DNA from: Cryobacterium arcticum
GTDB lineage: Bacteria; Actinomycetota; Actinomycetes; Actinomycetales; Microbacteriaceae
DNA length: 64,000 bases
Reading direction: 5' to 3'
NCBI RefSeq assembly: GCF_001679725.1
Contig: NZ_CP016282.1
Location: 1,550,001 to 1,614,000 of the forward strand
Below are positions 53,001 through 61,926 of this stretch, in pieces (positions within the stretch are counted from its first letter, which is position 1; every line of letters starts with the position of its first letter). The notes under the pieces are model-generated. The model worked only from the letters and a program-made list of their open reading frames with translations. It did not search any database and was not told the origin of the DNA. Made by a program: the position numbers and the translations under genes.

Positions 53001-54710
53001 ATGACTGAGCGCACGAGCACGACCAACTTCCGCCGCGCCCGCGACCAGCTCCTCGAGCTGCGCAGCGATCACCCGGGCGCATCCGCCGCCTTCGTCTGGC
53101 CTGATGTGGGTGACAGCTTCAACTGGGCAGTCGACTGGTTCGACGTGATCGGCACCGGAAACGACAAGACCGCTCTGTGGATCGTCGAAGAAGACGGCCG
53201 CGAACTCAAGGTGAGCTTCGACGAGATGGTCACCCGCTCCGACCAGGTCGCCAGCTGGCTCCTGACCCACGGGGTGCAGAAGGGTGACCACGTGATGCTC
53301 ATGCTCGGCAACCAGGTGGAGCTGTGGGAGACCATGCTCGCCATCATGAAGGTGGGCGCGGTCATCCTGCCCACCTCCACGGTGCTGGGCACGACCGACC
53401 TGGCCGACCGGGTGCTGCGCGCCGACGTGCACCACGTCATCGCCAACACCGCCGACACCGCGAAGTTCGACGGCGTCGATGGCACGTACTCCCGCATCTG
53501 CGTCGGTGAGCCGGCCGACGGCTGGACCGACTATGCCGACTCCCTGCGGGCGGCCGGCGGCAAGGTCCACGTCCCCGTCTCCTCCGACGACCCGTCGCTG
53601 ATCTACTTCACCTCGGGCACCACGAGCAAGCCCAAGATGGTCGTGCACAGCCAGACCTCGTACCCGGTCGGGCATCTCACCACCATGTACTGGCTGGGCC
53701 TGCGTCCCGGCGACGTGCACCTGGCGATCAGCTCGCCGGGGTGGGGCAAGCACGCCTGGAGCTGTTTCTTCTCACCGTGGATCGCCGAGGCCACGGTCTT
53801 CATCTACAACTACTCGCGGTTCGATCCGGCCGCTCTGGCGCACCAGCTGCACCGCGCCGCCGTGAGCACGTTCTGCGCGCCGCCGACGGTGTGGCGGATG
53901 CTGATCCAGTCGGATGTCGGCGCCAAGCCGGCGAACCTCCGGGAGATCCTCTCGGCCGGGGAGCCGCTCAACCCCGAGGTGATCAGTCAGATCCAGCGCG
54001 CCTGGGGCCTGACCATCCGGGACGGCTACGGCCAGACCGAGACCACGGCGATCGTGGGCAACGTGCCCGGCTCGCGCCTGAAGGCCGGGTCGATGGGGCT
54101 GCCGTTGCCCGGAGTGGCCGTCGTCCTGGTCGACCCGATCACGGGGGAGCTGACCGAAGAGGGTGAGATCTGCCTGGACCTCACCTCACTGGCGGTGAAC
54201 CTGATGTCGGGCTATCACGGCGACATCGCGCGCAGCGCCGAGGTACTGCGGGACGGGTTCTTCCACACCGGCGACGTCGCCAACCGCGACGAACACGGCT
54301 ACCTCACCTTCATCGGACGCACCGACGACATCTTCAAGTCGTCGGACTACAAGGTCTCGCCATTCGAGGTGGAGAGCGTGCTGATCGAACACCCCGCCGT
54401 GATGGAGGCCGCCGTCGTGCCCGCGCCCGACGACACCCGTCTGAACATCGCCAAGGCCTACGTGGCGCTGGCGGCCGGGTGGGCGCCGGATGCCGAGACG
54501 GCGCTGGCCGTGCTGCGGCACGCCCGCAACGGGCTGCCGCCGTACATGCGGGTGCGCCGGGTGGAGTTCTTCGAGCTGCCCAAGACCAACTCGGGCAAGA
54601 TCCGCCGGGTGGAGCTGCGGGCCAGGGAGAACGATGCGGCGGCCGCGAACGTGCGGCTGGCCGACGAATGGCGCGACGACCAGTTCCCGGAGCTCAAGAA
54701 GCGGTCCTGA
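53001..54710 (+). CDS. Acyl-CoA synthetase (AMP-binding, medium-chain/AcsM-like)
   Basis: 569 residues. ANL adenylation motifs: YFTSGTTSKPKMVVHS near 201-216, the aromatic-pocket GWGKHAWSCFFSPW near 246, GYGQTETTAIVG near 341, TGDVANRDEHGY near 420, GRTDDIFKSSDYKV near 437, and the catalytic Lys in KTNSGKIRR near 528. It would activate a fatty or branched acid to the acyl-AMP and then the CoA ester. The ATG is directly next to GGAGGG (spacer 0), so a second upstream GAGG may be the true site. Divergent from the ligase. Confidence 0.85.
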   Translation: MTERTSTTNFRRARDQLLELRSDHPGASAAFVWPDVGDSFNWAVDWFDVIGTGNDKTALWIVEEDGRELKVSFDEMVTRSDQVASWLLTHGVQKGDHVMLMLGNQVELWETMLAIMKVGAVILPTSTVLGTTDLADRVLRADVHHVIANTADTAKFDGVDGTYSRICVGEPADGWTDYADSLRAAGGKVHVPVSSDDPSLIYFTSGTTSKPKMVVHSQTSYPVGHLTTMYWLGLRPGDVHLAISSPGWGKHAWSCFFSPWIAEATVFIYNYSRFDPAALAHQLHRAAVSTFCAPPTVWRMLIQSDVGAKPANLREILSAGEPLNPEVISQIQRAWGLTIRDGYGQTETTAIVGNVPGSRLKAGSMGLPLPGVAVVLVDPITGELTEEGEICLDLTSLAVNLMSGYHGDIARSAEVLRDGFFHTGDVANRDEHGYLTFIGRTDDIFKSSDYKVSPFEVESVLIEHPAVMEAAVVPAPDDTRLNIAKAYVALAAGWAPDAETALAVLRHARNGLPPYMRVRRVEFFELPKTNSGKIRRVELRARENDAAAANVRLADEWRDDQFPELKKRS

Positions 54711-54802
54711 TCCGGCGGGGCCGGGGCTTCGCGCTCCGGCCCCACGGCGGGTATGTTCCCCAGCGTGCGGAGGTCCGCTCCGCCCGCTGACGGGAGCAGC
54801 AG

Positions 54803-55594
54803 ATGAGCCAGACCACCGAACTCGTTCCGAAATCCGTTCTCACCCGCATCCAGGACTTCTCCGATCCCCGACAGGAGTGGCGCCGGCTCTTCGCCGAGCT
54901 CTACGGCACCTTCCTCCTCGTGCTCGTGGCGGCCGGTGGCGGCATGATGGGCCAGGCGTTCCCCGGCGTGATCGATCGCAGCGCGGCCGTCACCGCACCC
55001 GGGCTGATGGTGCTCGGGGTCATCCTGTTCATGGGCAAGGTGTCCGGCGCCCACCTCAATCCCGCCGTCAGCATCGCCTTCGCGCTCCGCGGTGACTTCC
55101 CGTGGTGGCGGGTTCCGGGTTATATCGTCGTGCAGCTGGCCGGAGCCGCTCTCGCCGCCCTCGTGCTCAAGGCCGTGATCGGGGTGTCGGCCACCGCCGG
55201 GTCCAACTACCCGGCCAGCGGCTACTCCACCTGGGCCGCCTTCTGGATGGAAGCCATTCTCACCCTCGGCCTGGTGAGCGTGATCCTCGGCACCGCGTCC
55301 GGCGCCCAGAACGTGGGCCTGTTCGGCGCGTTCGGCGTCGGCGCCTACATCGTCCTTGCGGGTCTCTGGGGGAGCCCCATCTCCGGGGCGTCGATGAATC
55401 CGGCGCGTACCTTCGGACCCGACCTGGTCGGCTGGGACTTCACGGACTACTGGGTGTACCTGGCCGGCCCCCTCGCCGGAGCGGTCGCCGCCGTGGGCCT
55501 GGCGTTCCTGCTGCGCGGCCGGGGTGGCGGCGCATCCGGTTCTGCCGCGGCCCAGGGCGCCCTGTTCACCGAGGTGTCGGAGGGCGACCGTTAG
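54803..55594 (+). CDS. Aquaporin / MIP-family channel
   Basis: 263 residues with six membrane helices and both half-helix motifs: GAHLNPAVSIAF near 82-93 and GASMNPARTFGP near 195-206. The selectivity residues look like those of water channels of the AqpZ/plant NIP type (Arg after the second NPA). A 30-residue N-terminus and a Gly/Ser-rich tail are cytosolic. The stop TAG overlaps that of the convergent maltokinase (TTAG at 55591-55594). Confidence 0.9.
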   Translation: MSQTTELVPKSVLTRIQDFSDPRQEWRRLFAELYGTFLLVLVAAGGGMMGQAFPGVIDRSAAVTAPGLMVLGVILFMGKVSGAHLNPAVSIAFALRGDFPWWRVPGYIVVQLAGAALAALVLKAVIGVSATAGSNYPASGYSTWAAFWMEAILTLGLVSVILGTASGAQNVGLFGAFGVGAYIVLAGLWGSPISGASMNPARTFGPDLVGWDFTDYWVYLAGPLAGAVAAVGLAFLLRGRGGGASGSAAAQGALFTEVSEGDR

Positions 55595-57129
55595 GGCGTG
55601 CGGCGGGTGGCTTGCTGCTGCGGGGCGTGCGGTTCGAGGGGCACGCCCTCCAGGGTGAGGGGCATGCCCGCGGCGTCGTCGACCAGACCGGCGACGGCCA
55701 GCAGCGGGATGGGCAGCCAGGACGGCCGGTTCCGGGACTCGTAGACGCTCTCGTAGATGGCCTTGTCGAGCTCGAACGCGGCCAGCAAGGGCTCCTGGCC
55801 GGTGAATGTATCGCCGTCCAGCTCACGGTACCCCTGCAGGAACGCGGCCCGGGCGGTCGTGGCCCAGGCCAGCGCTGCGGGACCGGCCGCCGGGTCGCGG
55901 CTGGCGATGGTCGCGCCCACGTAGGAGAACGACCGCAGCATGCCGGCCACGTCCCGCAGCGGCATGTCCGGCAGGGTGCGTTCGGACAGCGGCCGCAGCG
56001 GTTCGCCCTCGAAGTCGATCAGCACCCAGCCGCGCCCGGGCGCGTCGAGGACCTGACCGAGGTGATAGTCGCCGTGGATGCGCTGCAGGCGTGGCCAGGA
56101 CGCCGCCTGGGCGCGGGCGAACACGCCCGCCACCGCCTCGCTGTGCCGGGCCAGTTCCGGCACCTCACGCGCGGCCAGGCGGTACCGCTCCCGCATCGTC
56201 GAGCAGAGCTGGTCGACGACGTCGGGCGTGGACTCGACCGTGGGGAACACCCGGGCCAGGTCCCGGTGCACCGCCGCCGTGGCCGCCCCCAGGGCCCGCG
56301 CCGGGCCGGAGAAGTCCTCGCCGGCGGCCGCTGCGCCCAGAGCGACCCGCCACGCGTCTTCGACCCCGGGCAGGAACTCCTGCACGAAGGCCAGGTGGCC
56401 GCTGCTCCGGGTCGCCGCGAACGGACCCGTCCACTCGGCCCACACCGCGCCCACGGGCTCGGGCACGAACCTGGATCCGGCCAGGGCGAGGGCGGACTGC
56501 ACCGACACATCCGGGTTCTGGCCGTCGGCCACCACCCGGAACACCTTGCAGATCACCGGGCGGCCGGGCCGGCCGTCTGCGCCGGCGAGCTCGACGATGA
56601 TCGAGGTGTTCGACTGCTCCCCGCTGAGGACCCGGCTGGCCACCACCGTGAGCCCGCGCAGGCCACCGGCGGCCGGCGTGCGAATCGTCTCGCCCCGCGC
56701 GTTCACGCCGGAATCGTCGCCGGCCGGTGCCGACCCGCCAGACAGGACGAAGTCCAGCAGCGCCGCCGCGTAGGCGGGATCGTGGGTGGCGTCGTACACG
56801 TACCGGGGGAGGCCGTCGGGGCCGGTGACCTGCGCGATGAGGGCCGGAGAGACGGACTCGCGAGGTCCGGTTCCGCGCGGTCCGGTCTGGGGAAGCGGAG
56901 CCGCACGCTCGGTCAGCGGCAACTGGTACACCGTGGAGAACCGGCTGGCGGTGTCCAGCACCAGATGGCACCGGATGCGCACACCCGGCTCGGTGCTGGG
57001 CAGGGCCCACTGGCCGATGCTGGTCAGCAGCGGGCTGTGGCCCTTCCCTGCGAACCAGCGCTGCCCGCCCGCCCAGCCGTCGAGGCCGGGCGGAAGGTCG
57101 ATGCCGGTGCCGGCGCTGGCGTGCTTCAT
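55591..57129 (-). CDS. mak: Maltokinase
   Basis: 512 residues. N-terminal cap LDGWAGGQRWFAGKGHSP near 17-34, as in Pep2/Mak; then a kinase-like lobe with VICKVFRVVADGQNPDVSVQ near 193, brackets of the active site at RIHGDYHLGQVL near 346-357 and LIDFEGEPLRPLSERTLPDM near 367-386. It phosphorylates maltose to maltose-1-phosphate for GlgE glucan synthesis. In many actinobacteria it is next to treS and glgE; here it is alone. Gly/Ser-Asp linker around 115-140 is longer than usual. Confidence 0.9.
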   Translation of the reverse strand: MKHASAGTGIDLPPGLDGWAGGQRWFAGKGHSPLLTSIGQWALPSTEPGVRIRCHLVLDTASRFSTVYQLPLTERAAPLPQTGPRGTGPRESVSPALIAQVTGPDGLPRYVYDATHDPAYAAALLDFVLSGGSAPAGDDSGVNARGETIRTPAAGGLRGLTVVASRVLSGEQSNTSIIVELAGADGRPGRPVICKVFRVVADGQNPDVSVQSALALAGSRFVPEPVGAVWAEWTGPFAATRSSGHLAFVQEFLPGVEDAWRVALGAAAAGEDFSGPARALGAATAAVHRDLARVFPTVESTPDVVDQLCSTMRERYRLAAREVPELARHSEAVAGVFARAQAASWPRLQRIHGDYHLGQVLDAPGRGWVLIDFEGEPLRPLSERTLPDMPLRDVAGMLRSFSYVGATIASRDPAAGPAALAWATTARAAFLQGYRELDGDTFTGQEPLLAAFELDKAIYESVYESRNRPSWLPIPLLAVAGLVDDAAGMPLTLEGVPLEPHAPQQQATRRTP

Positions 57130-57152
57130 GTGGCTCAGCGTATCCCGGCCGG

Positions 57153-57695
57153 CTACTCGGGCGGTGCCGAACGCACCTGCGAGACGTCGGCGCTGAGCAG
57201 CGACACCAGCACGGAATCATTTTTCGTGGCCTGCTGGCCGATCTCGGTGAAGCCCAGGCGGTCGTGGAAGGCCAACGACTCGGGGTTGGCCGGCCGCAGG
57301 TTGACCTCGCAGAACACCACGTCGGTGCCCAGGGCCCGCGCGGCGTCGAAGACCGCCGAATAGAGGTGCGCGCCCAGGCCGAGGCCGCGGTGGTCCGGCG
57401 CCACGACGATGCGGTCGACGTAGAGGAAGGAGTCGGTGCGGCGGGAGAACCACCGGTAGTTCTCGCTTGCGTAGTCGGCGCCGGCGGCGAAAAGGATCAC
57501 GAAGCCCAGCACGGTACCCGGTTCGGTATCGCTCGTGACGGCGACGGCGCTGTGGCTGGCCCCGAGGATCGCCGTGAGCTCGTCGATGTCGAGGTCGTTG
57601 ACGGCCGGCACCGCGGCGCTGTTGAGTTCGAGTAACTGGGCGGTGTCCGTGTCGAGCACGGGGCGAATGGACACCGGGGGCAGCGTGGAGTTCAT
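57153..57695 (-). CDS. GNAT-family N-acetyltransferase
   Basis: 180 residues of one GNAT domain. The start VSIRPVLDTDTAQLLELN, then FLYVDRIVVAPDHRGLGLGA near 88-107 (motif A, acetyl-CoA loop R-G-L-G-L-G-A) and FCEVNLRPANPESLAFHDRL near 126-145, with LGFTEIGQQ after. The substrate amine is unknown. The ATG is directly after GGAGG (spacer 0). It is divergent from PEP synthase with a 123-base gap that contains two copies of GAATTCGG. Confidence 0.85.
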   Translation of the reverse strand: MNSTLPPVSIRPVLDTDTAQLLELNSAAVPAVNDLDIDELTAILGASHSAVAVTSDTEPGTVLGFVILFAAGADYASENYRWFSRRTDSFLYVDRIVVAPDHRGLGLGAHLYSAVFDAARALGTDVVFCEVNLRPANPESLAFHDRLGFTEIGQQATKNDSVLVSLLSADVSQVRSAPPE

Positions 57696-57818
57696 CCTCC
57701 GACGATAATCGATGGGCCCCGGCCCGTCCCGCAGCCACGCTCCTAGCCGCCGCCGCTGGAGCGCAGTAGGTTGCCGCTGCCGGCGAATTCGGCGCCGGCT
57801 CTGAATTCGGGAGGACTC

Positions 57819-60239
57819 ATGCGTGGTCGCGAAGTTGTCTGGTTCAACACCATCGGACTGACGGACGTTCCTCAGGTCGGCGGCAAGAACGCATCCTTGG
57901 GCGAGATGGTGCGCTCGTTGGCTGCCCGCGGTGTGCGGGTGCCCAACGGCTTCGCCACCACGGCCGACGCGTACCGCGCCTTCGTCGCGGCCAACGGGCT
58001 CGAGAGCGTGATCCGCGAACAGATCGACCGCTATCACTCCGGCCGATCCACGCTGAGGGAGACCGGTCTGTGGTTGCGTGAGGCGTTCCTGGCCGGGGAG
58101 TTCCCCGCGGCGATAGCCGACGACATCCGGGTGTACTACCGCACGCTGTCGACCGAGGCCGGGGTGCCCAACCTGCCCGTGGCCGTGCGCAGCAGCGCCA
58201 CGGCCGAAGACCTGCCGGATGCGAGCTTCGCCGGCCAGCAGGAGACCTTCCTCAACGTCAGCGGCGAGCGGGACCTGCTCGATGCCTGCCGCCGTTGCTA
58301 CGCGTCGTTGTTCACCGACCGTGCCATCAGCTACCGCGAGGTGAAGGACTTCGACCACCTCGAGGTCGCCCTGTCGATCGGCGTGCAGCGGATGGTGCGC
58401 AGTGACCTGGCCGGGTCCGGCGTGATGTTCTCCATCGACACCGACACCGGCTTCCCGGGCGCCGCGGTGATCAGCGCCGCCTGGGGGCTGGGCGAGACCG
58501 TGGTGCAGGGCGCGGTGGACCCCGACAAGTACCTGGTCTTCAAGGCGCTCCTCGCCGAACCCGACTGCGAACCGATCATCGAGAAGACCCTGGGGCGGAA
58601 GGACCGGAAGATGACGTACGCCGAAGGCGGCAGCGCGCGCACCCGGGTCATCGACACCCCGGAGCGCGAACGCCGGGCCTTCGTGCTCGACAACGCCGAG
58701 ATCGTGCAGCTGGGCCGCTGGGCGCACATCGTGGAGGACCACTACGGCCGGGCGATGGACATGGAGTGGGCCAAGGACGGGATCACCGGTGAACTGTTTC
58801 TGGTGCAGGCCCGGCCGGAGACCGTGCACTCGCAGAAGAGCCTCACCCGGTTCTCGGTGAGCCGCCTGATCGAGAGCGGGCCGGTGCTGGTGTCCGGCGT
58901 CGCCATCGGCGACAGCATCGCCTCCGGCACGGCCTGCGTGATCCGCGACCCCGCCGACATCGAGAAGTTCCGGGACGGCGCGATCCTGGTGACCGAGATG
59001 ACCGACCCCGATTGGGTGCCCATCATGACGCGGGCGGCCGGGATCATCACCGACCACGGCGGCCCCACCAGCCATGCCGCCATCGTCAGCCGGGAACTCG
59101 GCGTGCCGGCCGTGGTCGGCACCCGCAACGCCACCGAGGTGCTCACCGAGAACGCGCCCATCACGATCTCCTGCGCCGAGGGTGATGAGGGCTTCGTGTA
59201 CGCCGGCATCCTGGCCTCGGAGACCGAACAGATCGACCTGGGCGCGGTGCCGATCACCCGCACCCAGGTGATGGTCAACATCGCCAGCCCGGCCGCCGCC
59301 TTCGAATGGTGGCGGCTGCCCACGGCGGGGGTGGGGCTGGCGCGGATGGAGTTCATCATCAACAACCTCATCAAGATCCATCCCATGGCACTCGTGCACC
59401 CGGAGCGCGTGACCGATCCGGCCGTGCTGCGCCAGATCGCCGAGCTCACCCGCGGGTACGACGACCTCGGCGAGTACTTCGTGAACACCCTGGCCCTGGG
59501 CATCGCCAAGCTGGGGGCGCCGTACTACCCGCATCCGGTGATCGTGCGGTTGAGCGACTTCAAATCGAACGAGTACGCGCACCTGATCGGCGGCGACGTC
59601 TTCGAGCAGGGCGAGGAGAACCCGATGCTGGGCTTCCGGGGTGCCTCCCGGTACTACGACCCGAAGTACGCCGAGGGGTTCGCGCTGGAATGCCGGGCGC
59701 TCAAGCGCGTGCGCGAGCAGATCGGCTTCAGCAATGTGATCGTGATGGTGCCGTTCTGCCGCACCACGACCGAGGCCGACAAGGTGCTCGCGGTGATGGC
59801 GGAGAACGGCCTGGTCCGCGGCCAGAACGGCCTGCAGGTCTACATGATGTGCGAGATCCCGGCCAACGTGATCCTGGCCGAGCAGTTCGCCACCCGGTTC
59901 GACGGGTTCTCCATCGGCTCCAACGACCTCACCCAGCTGGTGCTCGGTGTCGACCGGGACTCCGGCGACCTGGCGGCCCTCTTCGACGAACGCAACGAGG
60001 CCGTGACCCGGATGATCAGCGAGGCCATCGAGAAGGCGCACGCCGCGGGCATCAAGATCGGCATCTGCGGGCAGGGGCCCAGCAACTACCCGGATTTCGC
60101 CCAGTTCCTCGTCGGGGAGGGGATCGACTCGATCTCGCTCAACCCGGATTCCTTCCTGAAGACCGTGCACCTGATCAAGGAGGCCGAGACAGCGGCGGCG
60201 GCGGGCACCTGGCCGACGCTCACGCGCGTGACGACGTAA
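57819..60239 (+). CDS. ppsA: Phosphoenolpyruvate synthase
   Basis: 806 residues. N-terminal ATP-grasp with VGGKNASLGEMVRSL near 18-32 and RSSATAEDLPDASFAGQQET near 124-143. The swivelling His domain has GGPTSHAAIVSRELGVPAVV near 412-431 with the phospho-His, and the C-terminal PEP barrel has GFRGASRYY near 605 and ICGQGPSNYP near 749 with the Cys. It makes PEP from pyruvate and ATP in gluconeogenesis. ATG 57819 has GGGAGGA upstream; the frame opens 16 codons earlier. Confidence 0.95.
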   Translation: MRGREVVWFNTIGLTDVPQVGGKNASLGEMVRSLAARGVRVPNGFATTADAYRAFVAANGLESVIREQIDRYHSGRSTLRETGLWLREAFLAGEFPAAIADDIRVYYRTLSTEAGVPNLPVAVRSSATAEDLPDASFAGQQETFLNVSGERDLLDACRRCYASLFTDRAISYREVKDFDHLEVALSIGVQRMVRSDLAGSGVMFSIDTDTGFPGAAVISAAWGLGETVVQGAVDPDKYLVFKALLAEPDCEPIIEKTLGRKDRKMTYAEGGSARTRVIDTPERERRAFVLDNAEIVQLGRWAHIVEDHYGRAMDMEWAKDGITGELFLVQARPETVHSQKSLTRFSVSRLIESGPVLVSGVAIGDSIASGTACVIRDPADIEKFRDGAILVTEMTDPDWVPIMTRAAGIITDHGGPTSHAAIVSRELGVPAVVGTRNATEVLTENAPITISCAEGDEGFVYAGILASETEQIDLGAVPITRTQVMVNIASPAAAFEWWRLPTAGVGLARMEFIINNLIKIHPMALVHPERVTDPAVLRQIAELTRGYDDLGEYFVNTLALGIAKLGAPYYPHPVIVRLSDFKSNEYAHLIGGDVFEQGEENPMLGFRGASRYYDPKYAEGFALECRALKRVREQIGFSNVIVMVPFCRTTTEADKVLAVMAENGLVRGQNGLQVYMMCEIPANVILAEQFATRFDGFSIGSNDLTQLVLGVDRDSGDLAALFDERNEAVTRMISEAIEKAHAAGIKIGICGQGPSNYPDFAQFLVGEGIDSISLNPDSFLKTVHLIKEAETAAAAGTWPTLTRVTT

Positions 60240-60269
60240 CCGGCGCCGCGGGCCCGGCCGGCAGGTCGA

Positions 60270-60311
60270 CGCGGCCGGGACCCCGCGGCCGGGACCCCGC
60301 GGCCGGGACCC
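60270..60311. repeat. Three perfect 14-base tandem repeats
   Basis: CGCGGCCGGGACCC occurs three times without a gap, 31 bases after the ppsA stop. Each copy contains CGGCCG and can pair with the next. It lies between convergent genes and may help end transcripts or be a simple slippage repeat useful for strain typing. Confidence 0.7.
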
Positions 60312-60326
60312 CGCTGCGGGTGACTC

Positions 60327-60746
60327 CTAGGCCGAGTCGTCCGTGCTCTGGTCTGCTCCGTCGAGCAGGGCTCGCTCGTAGTCCACCTCGGCGGCGTCGG
60401 CCACCTGTCGGGCGGCGATGACGCGCTCACTGATGCGGTGCTCCACGGCCTCGGCCATGGCCACCTCCTCGGGAGAGGCATTGGACAACAGGTCCTCCAG
60501 GGTGTCGGGGTCGCGGTGCAGGGCCTCGATGGCCGCGACCTCCGCCCGCGCGACAGCGGCCCGGCTGCGCAGGAACGTGATCCGCGCCTCCCACTGCTGG
60601 CGGGGGTTCGGCGGCGGTGGCGGAACCGGCTGCACGCTGTGCCCGATGCCGGCGGTATCCGCGTGCCCGGTGCTGCCCGGCCCGGCGCTGCCCGTGCCGG
60701 TACTGCTGGTGTTGCTGCTGCCGGTGTCATTGCTCTCGACGTTCAC
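60327..60746 (-). CDS. Hypothetical protein with N-terminal Ser/Gly/Thr tract and coiled coil
   Basis: 139 residues from GTG 60746 with GGGAGG upstream. Residues 1-35 are Ser/Thr/Gly-rich, then a Pro run (near 43-48), and from about 50 to 130 one or two long helices with a heptad pattern (FLRSRAAVARAEVAAIEALH; AEAVEHRISERVIAARQVAD). No signal or membrane part. I do not recognise the family. It is convergent with ppsA. Confidence 0.6.
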   Translation of the reverse strand: MNVESNDTGSSNTSSTGTGSAGPGSTGHADTAGIGHSVQPVPPPPPNPRQQWEARITFLRSRAAVARAEVAAIEALHRDPDTLEDLLSNASPEEVAMAEAVEHRISERVIAARQVADAAEVDYERALLDGADQSTDDSA

Positions 60747-60823
60747 GGCGCCTCCCTTGTCGGTGGGAGCCTAGCGCCGCATCCGGCCGGGCGGAATGGA
60801 GGCGCCGGCGACGCCCACGCCCA

Positions 60824-61105
60824 TTACTCGAAGGTGCGCAAGAGCTGCCAGCGACCCCGGCCGTCGTCGTGCTGGATGTCGAAGACCAGCGAGGTGCCGT
60901 CATCGGCGGTGCCCTGGCACCGCCAGGCCGCCACGGGTTTGGGCGGATGGGTGAGGAAATGCAGCAATTCGTCGGGGAGCGACGCCGATGCCGTCAACGG
61001 CGTGGGGGTGTCGGTCACCCGGAACCGGCGGGCTCGCCAGACCAGTCGCACGGGGGAGCCCTCCGGGGTCACCCAGACCGCAACGGTCTCATTGATCACA
61101 CTCAT
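60824..61105 (-). CDS. Small SOS-controlled conserved protein (DUF6504-like)
   Basis: 93 residues, one small domain: VAVWVTPEGSPVRLVWRARR near 8-27, AAWRCQGTADDG near 59 and FDIQHDDGRGRWQLLRTF near the end. It resembles the short actinobacterial proteins found next to mutasome genes (imuB, dnaE2) (from memory, not a search). A LexA box lies 20 bases upstream of the start, so it should be induced by DNA damage. No polymerase gene adjoins it here. Start ATG with GAGGTGATG leader. Confidence 0.65.
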   Translation of the reverse strand: MSVINETVAVWVTPEGSPVRLVWRARRFRVTDTPTPLTASASLPDELLHFLTHPPKPVAAWRCQGTADDGTSLVFDIQHDDGRGRWQLLRTFE

Positions 61106-61124
61106 GGGGCATCACCTCGACTTG

Positions 61125-61140
61125 TAGAACATATGTTCGA
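61125..61140 (-). promoter_or_regulatory. LexA (SOS) box
   Basis: TAGAACATATGTTCGA contains the perfect core GAACATATGTTC and matches the actinobacterial and Bacillus SOS form CGAAC-N4-GTTCG at all but one base. It stands 20 bases before the small minus-strand gene. The + strand DUF4956 start is 168 bases away and is less likely to be the target. Confidence 0.85.
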
Positions 61141-61308
61141 AGTTTACTGCACGCCCGCCGACATTACGAGACCCGGATGCCGTGATCGGGGTGCCCGGGC
61201 CCGGCCGGCCGGCTCAGCAGCGGCTCATAACCCGGGCATAGCCGGCTGATAGGCGCCTCCGGCTCAATGGACATCGTTGCGTTACCGATAGTTCATTTGG
61301 AGGACACC

Positions 61309-61926
61309 ATGTTGCAGGCCGCGATCATCCTGATCGATCTGCTCTTCATCAGCCTGCTCACGTTCGGGCTGTATTTTCCGCGTCACCGCCGTCGAGACCT
61401 CGTCGTCGCGTACCTCATCGTCAATGTCGGAGTACTGGCCGTGGCCCAGGTGCTCGCGTCGAGCACCGTGGGTGTGGGCCTGGGCCTCGGCCTCTTCGGT
61501 GTGCTCTCGATCATCCGGTTGCGCTCCAGCGAGATCGAGCAGCACGAAGTGGCCTACTATTTCGCCGCCCTCGCCATGGGACTGCTCGCCGGCCTGAGCA
61601 CCGAGCCCTCTTTGCTCACCGTCGTGCTGATGGCCCTCATCGTGGCCGTCGTCTACTTCGGCGACAACCCCCGGCTGTTCCGCAGCTACCGACAGCAGAC
61701 CGTGGTGCTGGATGCGGCGATGCCCGACGAGTCCGCCCTCATCGCCCATCTCGAGGGACTGCTCGGCGCCCGGGTGCACGGCGTGCACGTGCGCAGCCTC
61801 GACCTGGTCAACGACACCACTGTCGTCGACGTGCGGTACCAGGTGGGCGCCCAGCGTTCCTCGGCTCCCACCCTGGCTCCGCGGCCCAGCACCGGTGTCA
61901 CGCTCCTGCAGGAGGCGAACCGATGA
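61309..61926 (+). CDS. DUF4956 membrane protein
   Basis: 205 residues from ATG 61309, chosen for GGAGG upstream; the frame opens at 61267. Four membrane segments in the first 125 residues, with the family motif LGLFGVLSIIRLRSSEIEQH near 64-83. The C-terminal 80 residues are cytosolic and alpha/beta-like (VRSLDLVNDTTVVDVRYQV). DUF4956 proteins commonly precede VTC-type polyphosphate polymerases, as here (ATGA overlap). Function unknown; a membrane partner for the VTC enzyme is likely. Confidence 0.85.
   Translation: MLQAAIILIDLLFISLLTFGLYFPRHRRRDLVVAYLIVNVGVLAVAQVLASSTVGVGLGLGLFGVLSIIRLRSSEIEQHEVAYYFAALAMGLLAGLSTEPSLLTVVLMALIVAVVYFGDNPRLFRSYRQQTVVLDAAMPDESALIAHLEGLLGARVHGVHVRSLDLVNDTTVVDVRYQVGAQRSSAPTLAPRPSTGVTLLQEANR

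Noticed and set aside
57696..60170. Minus-strand extension of the GNAT gene over 800 codons
   Set aside because: It is antisense to ppsA and lacks any domain; the acetyltransferase is complete from 57695.
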